DNA from: Hysterangium stoloniferum
Lineage: Eukaryota; Basidiomycota; Agaricomycetes; Hysterangiales; Hysterangiaceae
DNA: 64,000 nucleotides
Assembly: GCA_015178975.1 (NCBI GenBank)
Contig: WHVD01000038.1
Location: forward strand, 558,001 to 622,000
Direction of reading: 5' to 3'
Below the pieces are notes generated by a model. It saw only the letters and a program-made list of their open reading frames with translations, made no database searches and was not told where the DNA came from. This document shows positions 32,181 to 42,432 of this stretch, piece after piece; the stretch's first letter is position 1, and the number at the start of each line of letters is the position of its first letter. Both the position numbers and the translations under genes were made by a program.

Positions 32181-34768
32181 TCAGTGATTCGCTCTCGAAA
32201 GTAACGGTTTGTTGCTTCCCTCTTGTCCACGGTCACCTTCATCGCCGCCATGTCCATCCAGGTAGTTTACCCCCTCGGGATCCTCTGACTCGCTCTGCAA
32301 AGTCTCTTCAAGGTCAACCGCCGACGCCACGTTCGTCCGTAACAGCGTGAACATTGCCGATGACGTAATAAGCAGCCCTGCGGCAAGAGCAAAGATCGCT
32401 TTGGGATATGTCGCTGCTGTTTCGCTGTATACTACGCCGAATAGTAATGGCTTGAAACGCATAGAAGGGTTAATCGACAATTTTAAACATGTGACAACGC
32501 TTGCACCTGTAGCGTATGCGCAATAGCCTGCAACATGCTCATCCCTCCAAACATCCGTCCCACATTCTCATCGTTATGGTATGCAAGGAGGTACGACACT
32601 GCCAAGGAATGTATCGCAGGGTTCACGCCAGCAGTGAATGACGACAACGACGTGAAGCATACGAAGAGAATCTCCGAGGTGGCCGGAGCCAGCAGCGTGA
32701 GGACATATGCTGCGCTGTCGATGAAAATGGATGCCTGAGCAACGAGGTAGTCGAACTTCATGTCCTGAGATAGGGCTGTTGGGCTATGTATTGAGCGTTT
32801 TGGACGGATGAAGCGGAGAAGTGCTGGTGAGGGTGAGGTGGGTTAGAGATGGAAGTGAACTAAAACGGTGGAAAACGAACTGGGGAGGAGGAGAAGCAGG
32901 TGGAAAGCCCGTAATATCCACAGTAGGGATATGTACCGTCCGAGCTATATCATTGGATGTGAGCGCAGACGCAATATATAACTCTGGTCGGCCCACCTGA
33001 TCGACAGTCCAAGCAAATGTATGCTGTGCATACAAGAACTTGACCTGCACTACACCCTAAACGAAGAAGCCTCAAAAGGCCGCCCACAAAAAAAAAATCC
33101 AATCAATAACACAACTCACCACCGACATCAAATGTGTAAACTGCGCCACCACCAAAAGGGTCATATTCAACTCCCAACCTCCATCAGGCTTCTTCTTCGG
33201 CGCAAATATTGTGAGTGGGGACAATAGTCTCCCGAGTCCTTCTCTGAATCTTCTCGCCCACTTGTCTTTGATATTCATGCCTTCTTCGTCACTACGCGAC
33301 TCTCTTCCTGAACGGCGGGCGGTGAGCATCATTTCGTGGCTGACGGTTTCAGGGAGAATGAGGAATGCGTAGAGAAAAGCAGCAATGTTGATGAACAGGC
33401 CAGTATAGAACATAGTGGTACGGGCATCGGAAGAAGAGAATCTGTGGACGAAGGAGCCGATCTACGGGATGGTTAGCTGGACTTGGGCAAGCAAAAGGAA
33501 GACATACATGGGGGCCGGAGGCTAATGAGATGTAGCTTGCGCCTTGAAAGTAGGCGAATATAGTAGATCTGCTGGAGAGTTAGTAGAAGTCTAATTTTCC
33601 TGCGACTGCGCCTACCGTGACCCGGGACTAGCACAGTCAGCAAGATATCTGTATAAATTTAGTAAGGGGGCAAAATAAGAGTTGGGGGAAAGGCATACGC
33701 ATTCTCCGCAGCGTGGTATGTTGTTAAACTCCCCAGTATACCTTCCATCACCGGTCCAACAATCAAGAAATTCTGTGCGTGTCGATTGAAGAATGAGCCT
33801 GGTTTGTTGACGAGAACGTAGACGATATCCCTGTGAATACACATTAGACGATATCCACATTAAAATGAAAGAGCAGTCTCACTGGGAGACCATCCCAACT
33901 AGATTAGCAGCAATGACAGCTTTCCGTCCAAATGCGTCCGATATCTGTCCCCAATAACCAGCTGTAATAATGCTCAGAACACCAACAATCGTCCCCAACG
34001 CTGAAAACAGAAACTTAGTACGCGGGCAGGCAACAGAAGATGACATGGGAACGTACTAGCCTGTATAGCGGCGGCTCTCGACTGTACTGCTGGATCATGC
34101 AGACACTCCACAGAGGGCGCCATAATAGTCACGTCCCTTGGTACGTGTAAGGTATTTGGATGCAGGTCCTTGGGGTGATACAGAAGCGGCGATGGTACGT
34201 CGAAATCATGCAGCGTGAGTGGAAAAGGGAGCTCCCGGGGTGCCGAGACTGTGGAGTTCAACCACGGGGACTGAACGGTGGTGTTCGCAACGGGGTGGAG
34301 CTCGTCACAGGCGACCTGGGTATACACTTCGATTCGAGAGGCCATAGTCATCCCGCGCTGTTGTACGTTGAGCCTACGGCGAGGTCGCGGACGATGTGCT
34401 ACGTGGGACTTACCGCAAACCCCGCGAGGAGGACAACAGGGATCATCCTAGAAGCGCATGAGTACAGATATATCGCTACGTATGTTAAGGGGACGGCACC
34501 ATAAACTGGACCGCCTCCTCCGCCGGTCGTGGGCCTCCCTTATGGAGAGGGGATCCAAGATGGACGGGGAGCCATTTCTTGGTACGGGCAGCATCGGGTC
34601 ATGCTCTTCGTAGTCCCCGGCACGCAGGACGATTGAGCGCGAGTCAAGGCCGAGGCTCGCGCGCGACCTTGACACTGATGTCTCTGAGCTGGTGCGTCTG
34701 TCCCTCCGCGATGGATGTGATGCTTCATGTGAATTCGTCGTGCCTATTGCGCTGTAACTTTCGGGCAT
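32181..34768 (-). CDS. MFS membrane transporter 1
   Basis: Multi-exon gene from ATG at 34766-34768 to stop at 32181-32183. The exact intron set was not fully resolved. A long Ser/Arg-rich cytoplasmic N-terminus (MPESYSAIGTTNSHEAS...) leads to the first membrane helix (IPVVLLAGFA) and ASRIEVYTQVACDELHP. A luminal loop of about 80 residues between helices 1 and 2 follows, then the MFS signature GYWGQISDAFGRK after helix 2, LPETVSHE after helix 6, and a C-terminal helix set ending NKPLLSRANH. Layout resembles the tetracycline-resistance-like / HIAT-type MFS group common in basidiomycetes. Substrate unknown. It is a paralogue of the next gene, and its promoter carries two iron-GATA-type sites. 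Confidence 0.8.
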
Positions 34769-34826
34769 GAGGGTATGGTTGTTGGGGGAAGAGGTGGGGT
34801 GATGGGAGCACAGGGCTAATATGCGA

Positions 34827-34860
34827 TTATCAGATAATCTTTTATGCTATTATCTGATAA
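34827..34860. promoter_or_regulatory. paired ATCWGATAA (GATA) sites as an inverted repeat
   Basis: TTATCAGATAA at 34827-34837 and TTATCTGATAA at 34850-34860 are exact reverse complements. The first contains ATCAGATAA (34829-34837) and the second ATCTGATAA (34852-34860). Both match ATCWGATAA, the extended site reported for iron-regulatory fungal GATA factors of the Urbs1/SRE/SreA family. They lie 59 to 92 bp upstream of the ATG of the leftward MFS gene, a sensible operator distance. Confidence 0.6.
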
Positions 34861-35306
34861 GAAGAATTCGGATCTATCTATCTTGGCAACGGCGTCTCGA
34901 AGTGAATAGTACTATAAGGTCAGCTGTTATCAATTTTAAATATTCCTAAAAGGTTCGCCCGGCGTGCACCAGCAGCAGGGCGACCAGCGCTGGGAACACC
35001 TTTGTCGTGCGAGTAACGGCACCACGTTAGAATGAAATATAGTATCATAATGGACATATTAACTCATGTGGTTAAATACAGAATACAAACGGGGGTGGCC
35101 CTACTAGGGTCGGAGTTTATCTACTGCCTACCGAGGAACGAGTCCTGCCAAGCAATGCAGCTGAACGGTCTGCCAAGTCAGCGTGCCTTTACTAGTCTGC
35201 CGCCTTGGGAACAAGTTAGATTGGTCCAGTGATAAATGATCATAGTATGATCAGAATGGTGTAATCCAAATGTATAAAATTATAAAAAAACATGTCTGCA
35301 TCTAGA
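34861..35306. other. intergenic between the two MFS genes
   Basis: Remaining upstream DNA of MFS 1 and 3' flank of MFS 2. No further gene or repeat recognised. Confidence 0.4.
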
Positions 35307-37842
35307 TCATTGTACAGCAATGTTCTTCTTCCCCCTCGACCGTCCCCGCCCACGCGTTCGTTTAACCTGCACCTCCACCTGTCTATCTACCCGAATCTCA
35401 ATCGGAACATCAACCCTCGGTGGCCGAATCATAACCAGCATCGTCAGCGCAACTATGACCTGTGATGCAGCAAGCACAAAGATAGTCTTCGGGTACACCC
35501 CAACTGTCACACTGTATATCGTTCCAAAAAGCATAGGCTGAAATCAACCAACAGTCAATAAACTAAATATCGGAAAGAAAGGAAAGGAGCAGCCCACCCC
35601 GAGAATCGTACTACCGACCGCCTGCAGAATCGATAGCGCACCGAATAGCTTTCCTACATCCTTGCCGCCTTTTCCGCCTTGTGAATTCTCCCTCAGGTTC
35701 AACGTACACATCGCCACGCTGTGCAATGCCGGTACGAGCCCTGTACCTATCGATGTAATCAATGAAAAGCCGACAAACAGAGTTACCGATGAAGAAGCCG
35801 CGAGTGTCACGAGGGTGTGCGACGTGATATCGAGCAAAATAGATGATTTAGCGACGATAAGGTCAAACTTGATTTCGCGAAGAAGCGCCGATGGCGTAGG
35901 AATTAATTTCTTCTTGGGTGTAGCGGCTACGGGAGCGGGTGGGTCTGTCGCATCGTCGTTTGGGACAGTTGTAGATACGAGTGCGGATTCTTCACTATCA
36001 TTTGCCGTAGGTGCCCTAGCGTGACGGAGGAGGTGTGGCTTGAATCTTGGTTTTACAACTGCAATAAGCGCTGGGGAGATGCGGCTTAGTTGGGCGGGGT
36101 AGACATTGCGAAAAACTTGGGCTTACATGGTAAAATGAACAACAAGAAGAGTGCTCGTATACTCCCGGCCGTTGTGATATAATAACTTAACATTTCCGCA
36201 TCCCACTTGAATGCATGTTTCGCGTACAGATATTTAATTTGGAATAGTCCCTACCCGAAAAGCGAAAATCAGTCTCCAAGTTGAAATAACAAAGTCACGC
36301 AAGCACGCTCACAGTTGACAAGTGGAAGCAAAAGTACGCGATAGCCAACAACGTCAAGCTCCAGTCTTTCCCGCGTCCGTGTAGCCTCTGCACCGGCGCA
36401 AATACTTCGAGAGGGCTAATAAACGTCTGCACGGCAAACTTGGTAGAGCGCCAAAGCCCGGTCTTGTCAGCCGCATCCTGCCTTGCCCTCACATTCAGCT
36501 CATCTGCAGCCTTGATATTCCGGGCGCGCGCCTCGGCATTGAGAGACTCAGGAAAAACGAACAATACCAGAAAGAAATTGATAGCTGCGCAGATGGCAGA
36601 GACGTAGAATACAAAGGTCGTCACATGAGTGCGACGGAGGATGAGGGCGGCTATCTCGGGGCCAACTGCGAAGCCAATGTAGAGAGCACCAGTGAAACGA
36701 GAGAATATACGAGCTCTAAGGGGAAGGGGTTCAGTCAAAATTGAACATGAGACCTGACATGGAACAAGCCTTACCTCGAACCCTGCGATGTGCAATCCGA
36801 AAGGTAGCTACACAGAATTGTGAGCAAAGACAAGCTGAGTAATTGAACACCTGGCTCGAAACTTACGCATGTATAGCTCCTTGCAAGGTCGTCCAACCGC
36901 CTAATAAGCCTTCCACGATAGGGGCAATAATTAGAAGAAGATGTGCACGCCCTTGAAATATAGTTGGAGGATTTGATGCGATGATAAACATGACATCTCT
37001 AAAGAAACACACATCACTCTTCGACGTTAAAGTATATATTCAATGCAGGCTCACGTAAATAATAATCCGGTAACAGCGGCACCAAGGACCTTGGTCCGTC
37101 CGTGGCGATCCCCAAACTGACCCCACCAACCAGTGGTAAGTGCGCTCAGAATCCCCATGATTGTGATCATAACTAGTGCGGAGCTAAGCTGCTTGTCAAT
37201 AATCACAAAAAAGCGACCGAACGCACCGGTTTGCATTTCTGCTGCACCGGCTTGAACCGCGGGATCAACAGTACAGTCAATAGGTGTGTCGCCAACGGGC
37301 GGGAGGTCGTCCACGTTATCTAATACTTGTGTTGAAGGCGATGTGGGTCCTAATAGTACAACAGGCAGAAATGAAGGTACAGGTGAATCTATGTCGGTAT
37401 ATAGTGTAAAATGAGAGGCGGTTGTATTGCCGAATGGATATCTTGAAGAAGATAAATGAGAGATGGTATCAATGTGCCGGTGCGACGAGTGATGTCGATC
37501 TATCCAGAGATTCTCGCAGGCAAGTTGGACAAAGACTTCTGTGCGAGGTGCTAGGGTCATTCCCCGCTATATTGAAAGAGATTTTTGTGAGCGGCCAGGA
37601 CAAAAAGTGCAGACAGTACACTCACACATAATGAAGCTACGACAGCGAATGGAAGCAGCCTGGAAATTCCAATGGCATATCAATATTGTAAAATAAGTGG
37701 CGATGAAGAAGTACCATAATGGACGAGGCCGAAACCACGGTTTCTTAACTGTAACCAGTGGGGGGGGCAATTCGGGTTGTGGACTTGAGGAGCTGCCGAG
37801 GAGAGGGTCTCGCTCTGTAGGATGTGAGCTAGTCGATGCCAT
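35307..37842 (-). CDS. MFS membrane transporter 2 (paralogue of the neighbour)
   Basis: Multi-exon gene from ATG at 37840-37842 (MASTSSHPTERDPLLGSSSS, with a DPLL-type acidic dileucine motif seen in proteins sorted to vacuole/endosome) to the stop at 35307-35309. After helix 1 comes MTLAPRTEVFVQLACENLW, the same layout as MFS 1. A loop of about 90 residues then precedes helix 2 and the signature GWWGQFGDRHGRTK. The central block has FVFPESLNAEARARN. The last exon has GTIYSVTVGVYPKTIFVLAA and a basic tail KRTRGRGRSRGKK. Exon layout parallels MFS 1, so the pair comes from tandem duplication. Transported compound unknown. Intron borders not all resolved. Confidence 0.8.
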
Positions 37843-38191
37843 TGGAGGATGTTATGGTAGGAAGCAAGAAGAGAGATGAGGCGATTACTCAGCACATGTT
37901 CCTTGCGGGTGAGGATAAGGAGTGGTTGTGATAATCATAATAAATTTGGTAGCTTCGGGTCCTTTACAGCATGGCGGAGGAACGGCAGATTCCGGCATGA
38001 ACCGCAGGGGTGCGTAAGGCACCGCGGCTTGATAACGGCGGCTTCCCAAAATAGGCGATGAACGTATAGTAATAACTTTGATTATAAATTGAATTATCCA
38101 CTGGCAAAAATACATTGGGTATCATAACAAAAAAAAAAAAATGCTATCACACATATCCTCTCATAAATTTCCCTTTCAAAGGCCCGAATCT
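37843..38191. other. intergenic, nothing recognised
   Basis: Upstream DNA of MFS 2 and 3' flank of the Frag1-family gene, with an A13 run near 38130. No gene or repeat recognised. Confidence 0.4.
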
Positions 38192-39233
38192 CTAATGCTC
38201 CACTCGCAGCGCCACCATAGGTTGACCTCGGACCCAAAGAATCTGGTTGCCTTCATCAACTTCCGTATCCACCCCACTTAAATCGAAGACAAAGGTAAGC
38301 AGATAGAACGTGAAGCCAAAGCCGATAAGCCATTCCAGAACGGCTGTAAATTCATGTCAATGAGAGAACGCCGTTCGTCATGACACGAATGGACAAGTCA
38401 CCTGCTACATCTATCTTATTGTCGAGACACGCGCCGAAAGCTATCGACAAGGCGACAAGAACGAGCACTGTAGTGCCTTTGGCGATGTATGCCAATCGCA
38501 GTCGTTTCATCCCGCCGTAATCCTTGTTTAGCCAACGGAACTAAACAGGAAGACGTCAGTCAGACTTCAGCCACATTGATCCCAGGTCTTCCAAGAGCAC
38601 CTACCTCTAGCACGGTGAATATAGCAGACAGTGTAACTCCAATCATAAATACTAGCTAATAGCTGATTGGCATATTGTTGGCATCTGTGAGGAAAGCCTC
38701 CACATACCAAAAACACTCGGTGCAGTTTCACATGTCGTACGGTATCGAATACAGACAGCAAGACCAGACCTATCCCTCCCAGTGTCGCGCCCGCAATGGC
38801 TAGCCGTGAAAAGAGCCGCTCCCGTCTGCGCATATCTGGGAGAAGTCTTCTTGCGTGGCGAAGCCAGCGTTCGAGCACGAGCGACACCGCAAAACACGCT
38901 GCTGTCACGGAGCAAACTGCGATAAACAAGGGCTTTATCTTACTCGCGCCGATATCTGAAATGACTGCAAAATGCAAGGGGAAGCGGCTTAAAGTTAGCA
39001 AGCGGGTGTGTGCCCTGAGCGACGGCGGTGGTTTACATGGTATATTCCCGTCTTGGCTAACATATTTTGGTTTTCCATCGACTGCCCACACGATGAGCAT
39101 AGCGAGTAATCCGCCTTGGAAAGGGTGGGGAGATGGGCATTTTAATAACGATTGTAGCGTGTTGGTACATACCACACCATGTGCAAGCCCCAAGAGTGGG
39201 AATCAAGAAATTTACACGACTAAGCCTGGGCAT
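38192..39233 (-). CDS. Frag1/DRAM/Sfk1-family multi-pass membrane protein
   Basis: The gene starts MPRLSRVNFLIPTLGACTWC at 39231-39233 and ends ALRVEH at 38192. About six exons are joined by short introns. Five to six hydrophobic segments are visible: LIPTLGACTW, LFIAVCSVTAACFAVSLVL, LAIAGATLGGIGLVLLSVF, FMIGVTLSAIFTVLEF, GTTVLVLVALSIAFGACL and WLIGFGFTFYLLTF. The motif DIG (ISDIG) after the first luminal loop and DTVRH after helix 3 are typical of the Frag1/DRAM/Sfk1 family. Yeast Sfk1 assists PI4-kinase Stt4 and lipid asymmetry at the plasma membrane; the role here is inferred from the family only. Confidence 0.8.
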
Positions 39234-39550
39234 CTTGAAGAGGTCGGGCTTGAAATTGCTGGTCAGGTTTTGAAGATTGTGAGTTCTGCCGAAGAAGGTA
39301 TGACATCACACCGAAGCGAGCAGAAGTGGATTTATCCATCGTCATCGTTATTTTCAAGTGTCTTCATATGGATGATCAGCAAAGTGAAAGTGAAATAGGA
39401 CTTTGTAAGTATTTACTAGTACTCTCACCCCCGTCGCGGTAAAGGCTTGAATATATCCCGGCAACCCGGAACTCGGATAACACAAAGGCTGATTACGCAG
39501 CATTACCAGAACGTCTATACATTAAATTGTAAAAAAAGAGAAATCTTGTC
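39234..39550. other. intergenic, nothing recognised
   Basis: 5' flank of the Frag1-family gene and 3' flank of the coiled-coil gene. No additional feature recognised. Confidence 0.35.
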
Positions 39551-40791
39551 TCAGAACCATCCACGTTTCTTCTTCTTTCCCTCTCTGAGTATCGTCTTTC
39601 TCTCATGCTGGTAATATTTTCATTCCATAAGTAACTGTCTAGACAACACGCTTTAACACTCACGTCGTCAATTGCCTTTCTTTGTGTCAAATCCTCAATC
39701 TCCTGTTCCTTCTCCTTCGCAAGCACGAGATGTTGACTGGATTTTCTTCGGCATGTCGTGAGCTTGGCCTCTTTGGATAACAAATCCTCAACAGCTGATT
39801 CGAGTTTCGCTTTTGCAGTTACGAATGCGAGGCCCTGCGCGCGCTCAGAGCGGAGAGCTGCCCTGTGAGCAGAGCGCGCAGCCGCTTCATCCTAATAAGG
39901 CACATCGATGTGGAAGTTACCGGATAGACCACGCAATAAACAAATACCTTCTCAGCCTGACGCTGAATAGTCTGAAGGCAGTCCAGCTCTCGCTTTTTGG
40001 CTTTTAAAAGCTCTTCATCTGCCCTCTGCTCTTCCTTTAGGGTCTTGATTTCTCTTGCGCTATACGGTCCTGCATATCATCAGAACAAGGGTACAAAAAA
40101 CAGGTCGTAAAAGTTACGTTCTGCTTGTTCGTGTAGCTTTGGCCCGCCGTCCTCTGTGGAATGTCCCTGGCGAGCAGCAAGGCTGGTGTGGCGGGAGACA
40201 TTTCGCCTTGCACCAGCTGTAGATTTCGCGTCGCCATTGAGTTGGCGAGTAAGCAAATCGCCCTTGTCGCTGGCTTTGTCTACGCGTTGAGGATCAACTT
40301 CATTTTCCGCATGTCGGCCGCCTGTGGATTTGGACCGGAAGACTTCTGTAGCGCGGGAAGCCCGATCTCTGTCTACGTTGGGCTTGGGTTCGTAACAACT
40401 TTGGCAGCGAGCATGACGGAACCCGTCCGCCCCTGTGTCGAAGGCTGCAGGAAACTACGTCAGGAGCACGGTGAGTTATAAAAAGGCGGGTAAATCAGGA
40501 ATGTGTGAATGCGGTTACGTTCTCATGTATGCAGCTCCGCCTGCTACTTCTGGCAGGAATGTCACGTTCGTTTGAAATTGTGTTTGGAGAGTGATCACGC
40601 TGAGGCTCAGCTATACTCTCCGCATCCTGGAAATCATCGTTGCGGTTCTGGTCCGTCGCGGAGTCTTGTCTGGTTGAAGTGTCCGTTTGGGGGCTCTCAG
40701 CTGTATGCTCAGCTGGCCCGCTCATGCTTAGCCGTGGAATTGGTTTTCGTGGAATGAGATATGAGGGAGCTGTTTTAGGTGTCGGGGTCAT
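39551..40791 (-). CDS. coiled-coil protein of unknown function
   Basis: About four to five exons from ATG at 40789-40791 (MTPTPKTAPSYLIPRKPIPR) to the stop at 39551-39553. The N-terminal 100 residues are Ser/Thr/Arg-rich and probably disordered. A middle exon has RCQSCYEPKP and a charged stretch. The C-terminal half is rich in Lys, Glu and Ala (REIKTLKEEQRADEELLKAK, SAVEDLLSKEAKL, LAKEKEQEIEDLTQRK) and should form a coiled coil, ending in a basic tail KKKKRGWF. No catalytic domain is recognised. Intron borders near 40450-40500 and 39630-39660 are my best reading. Confidence 0.6.
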
Positions 40792-41037
40792 AGGAAAAGA
40801 GGGGGCAGGCCAGTAAAGCCAAATCTGCCATTGCTTATGTACATTGTCTGAGCTTGACGTTTTTACGGTGGATGAAGTAACGCGGATGAAACGTTAGGTG
40901 CACGTGAAAACGTGACTGCGTTGACGAATCGGAATCATGGTTTAAATTGCGGCTCTGTTATAAATTCGATTCAACGTCTATATTTCAACAGCCTTGGAAT
41001 TTACAACGATAGTCACGAATTAACATAATGTGACCGC

Positions 41038-41950
41038 TCAGAGAATGGCTGCAACTTCTTGGTCAATAGCCTCAGGCGTGGTCGTGCTGGCCCATCGGTT
41101 TACGACTTTGCCTTCTTTGTCGACGAGGAACTGGAATGAGTCTTGTAAGAGATGAGAGATAGGATGGAGGGTAGCTACGACACACCTTCTCAAAGTTCCA
41201 TCTAAAAGGCAAAGTTACAAGTCAGCGACTGTACTACATAATTTATAATGCATGCCTGAAATCGCCCGACCGCAAAAAAGTGCATCGGACTGTACTAGAT
41301 TCATCACTTACTTGATTCGGCTCAACCCCAACAATCCAGACTTCTGGTCCTTCAAGTACTTGTAGACCTGAGACGAAACTTAGGGGTATTTAGAACTATT
41401 ATAACCAACACTCACATCGTTAGTAGCGTCTCCATTTACATCCGACTTCTTCATCAAGGGAAAGGTAACCCCGTGGTTCTTCACACAAAACTACATGTGG
41501 AGATGAGGCAGCAGATCACAAAGAGATGGGTGGAACTAGACTGACCTCTGCAATCTGTTCGTCGGTACCAGGCTCTTGTCCGCCGAACTACAACGACGAT
41601 GATATCACCTCCGAGGCTGCCTGCATCCCACCAGGCTACTCACTTGGTTTGAAGGGAATCCAAGGATCACAAAGTCCTTCTCCTTGTATTTCTCATACAA
41701 TGCTTGCAGTCCTGCATTGCAAGCGGTCACGACAATTGCTCCTCCGTGCCTGGCCTCTTCCACTCACCAGTATACTGCTTCGTAAAACCACTGTAGCCAC
41801 ACGTCAGTACATCTCGCCTGGCAGCCCCATGTCTGCCACGAACCACTCTGACGCGACATTGACCACGAGAACAGTCTTCCCCTGAAGCTCGGAGAAGTCG
41901 AATGGTGTGCCGTCCGGTTTCGTGGCCTTGAGTGAGTAGAATCCCGACAT
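41038..41950 (-). CDS. thioredoxin-type glutathione peroxidase
   Basis: About eight short exons from ATG at 41948-41950 to stop at 41038-41040. The protein reads MSGFYSLKATKPDGTPFDFS, LQGKTVLVVNVASECGFTK with the peroxidatic Cys in place of selenocysteine, [28 protein letters not shown] with the conserved Gln, FCVKNHGVTFPLMKKSDVNG with the second (resolving) Cys, and KWNFEKFLVDKEGKVVNRW with the conserved Trp-Asn. This is the tetrad and layout of fungal Gpx/Hyr1 enzymes that reduce lipid and hydrogen peroxides using thioredoxin. The peroxidatic Cys codon is split by an intron. An in-fr ame upstream ATG at 42119-42121 would add 57 residues (see findings). Confidence 0.9.
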
Positions 41951-42432
41951 GTTGGTAAGTTTACTGTCGAAAGAGATGAGCCTAGATTGCTTGGGATAGA
42001 CTGGAGAGGTAGAGGGGGAGGCGGTGTATATTTGACGCGATCGTGATGCTCTTATAAAGGAATGCCACGATCGGGGCACCGGAATTGTCGGATGTACTTT
42101 CAGGAGGAATCTAATTGGCATGTGCCAGAACTTTGTGAAAAAAGGAATGAAGGTAATTGGGCTTCAAGGTGATCTGCGATCACACTCGGTGTCCGCGGTG
42201 ACGTCGGTGAATCCAATGTGGTCATGAGAGGTCCGATAGAACAGGAATAACTGGTGCACAGTTATGATTCCGCTGTTGACTTCTGGTAAACAGCTGGTTC
42301 ACGTCCCGGTCTCGTTCTATAGTCGCAAACGGGTCTACAAATTGGCATATGTATATATGTGTGTATACATACTTCACATTACAGACATAAATATACAAAA
42401 ACTACATTCGTTTACGGACGCAGAATGGACCA
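41951..42432. other. upstream region of the peroxidase gene
   Basis: 41951-42121 is open in frame with the peroxidase and may encode an optional presequence. A TATA-like TTTATAAG (minus strand, about 42052-42059) lies about 105 bp before the inner ATG. 42122-42432 holds the 3' flank of the next leftward gene and nothing else recognised. Confidence 0.5.
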
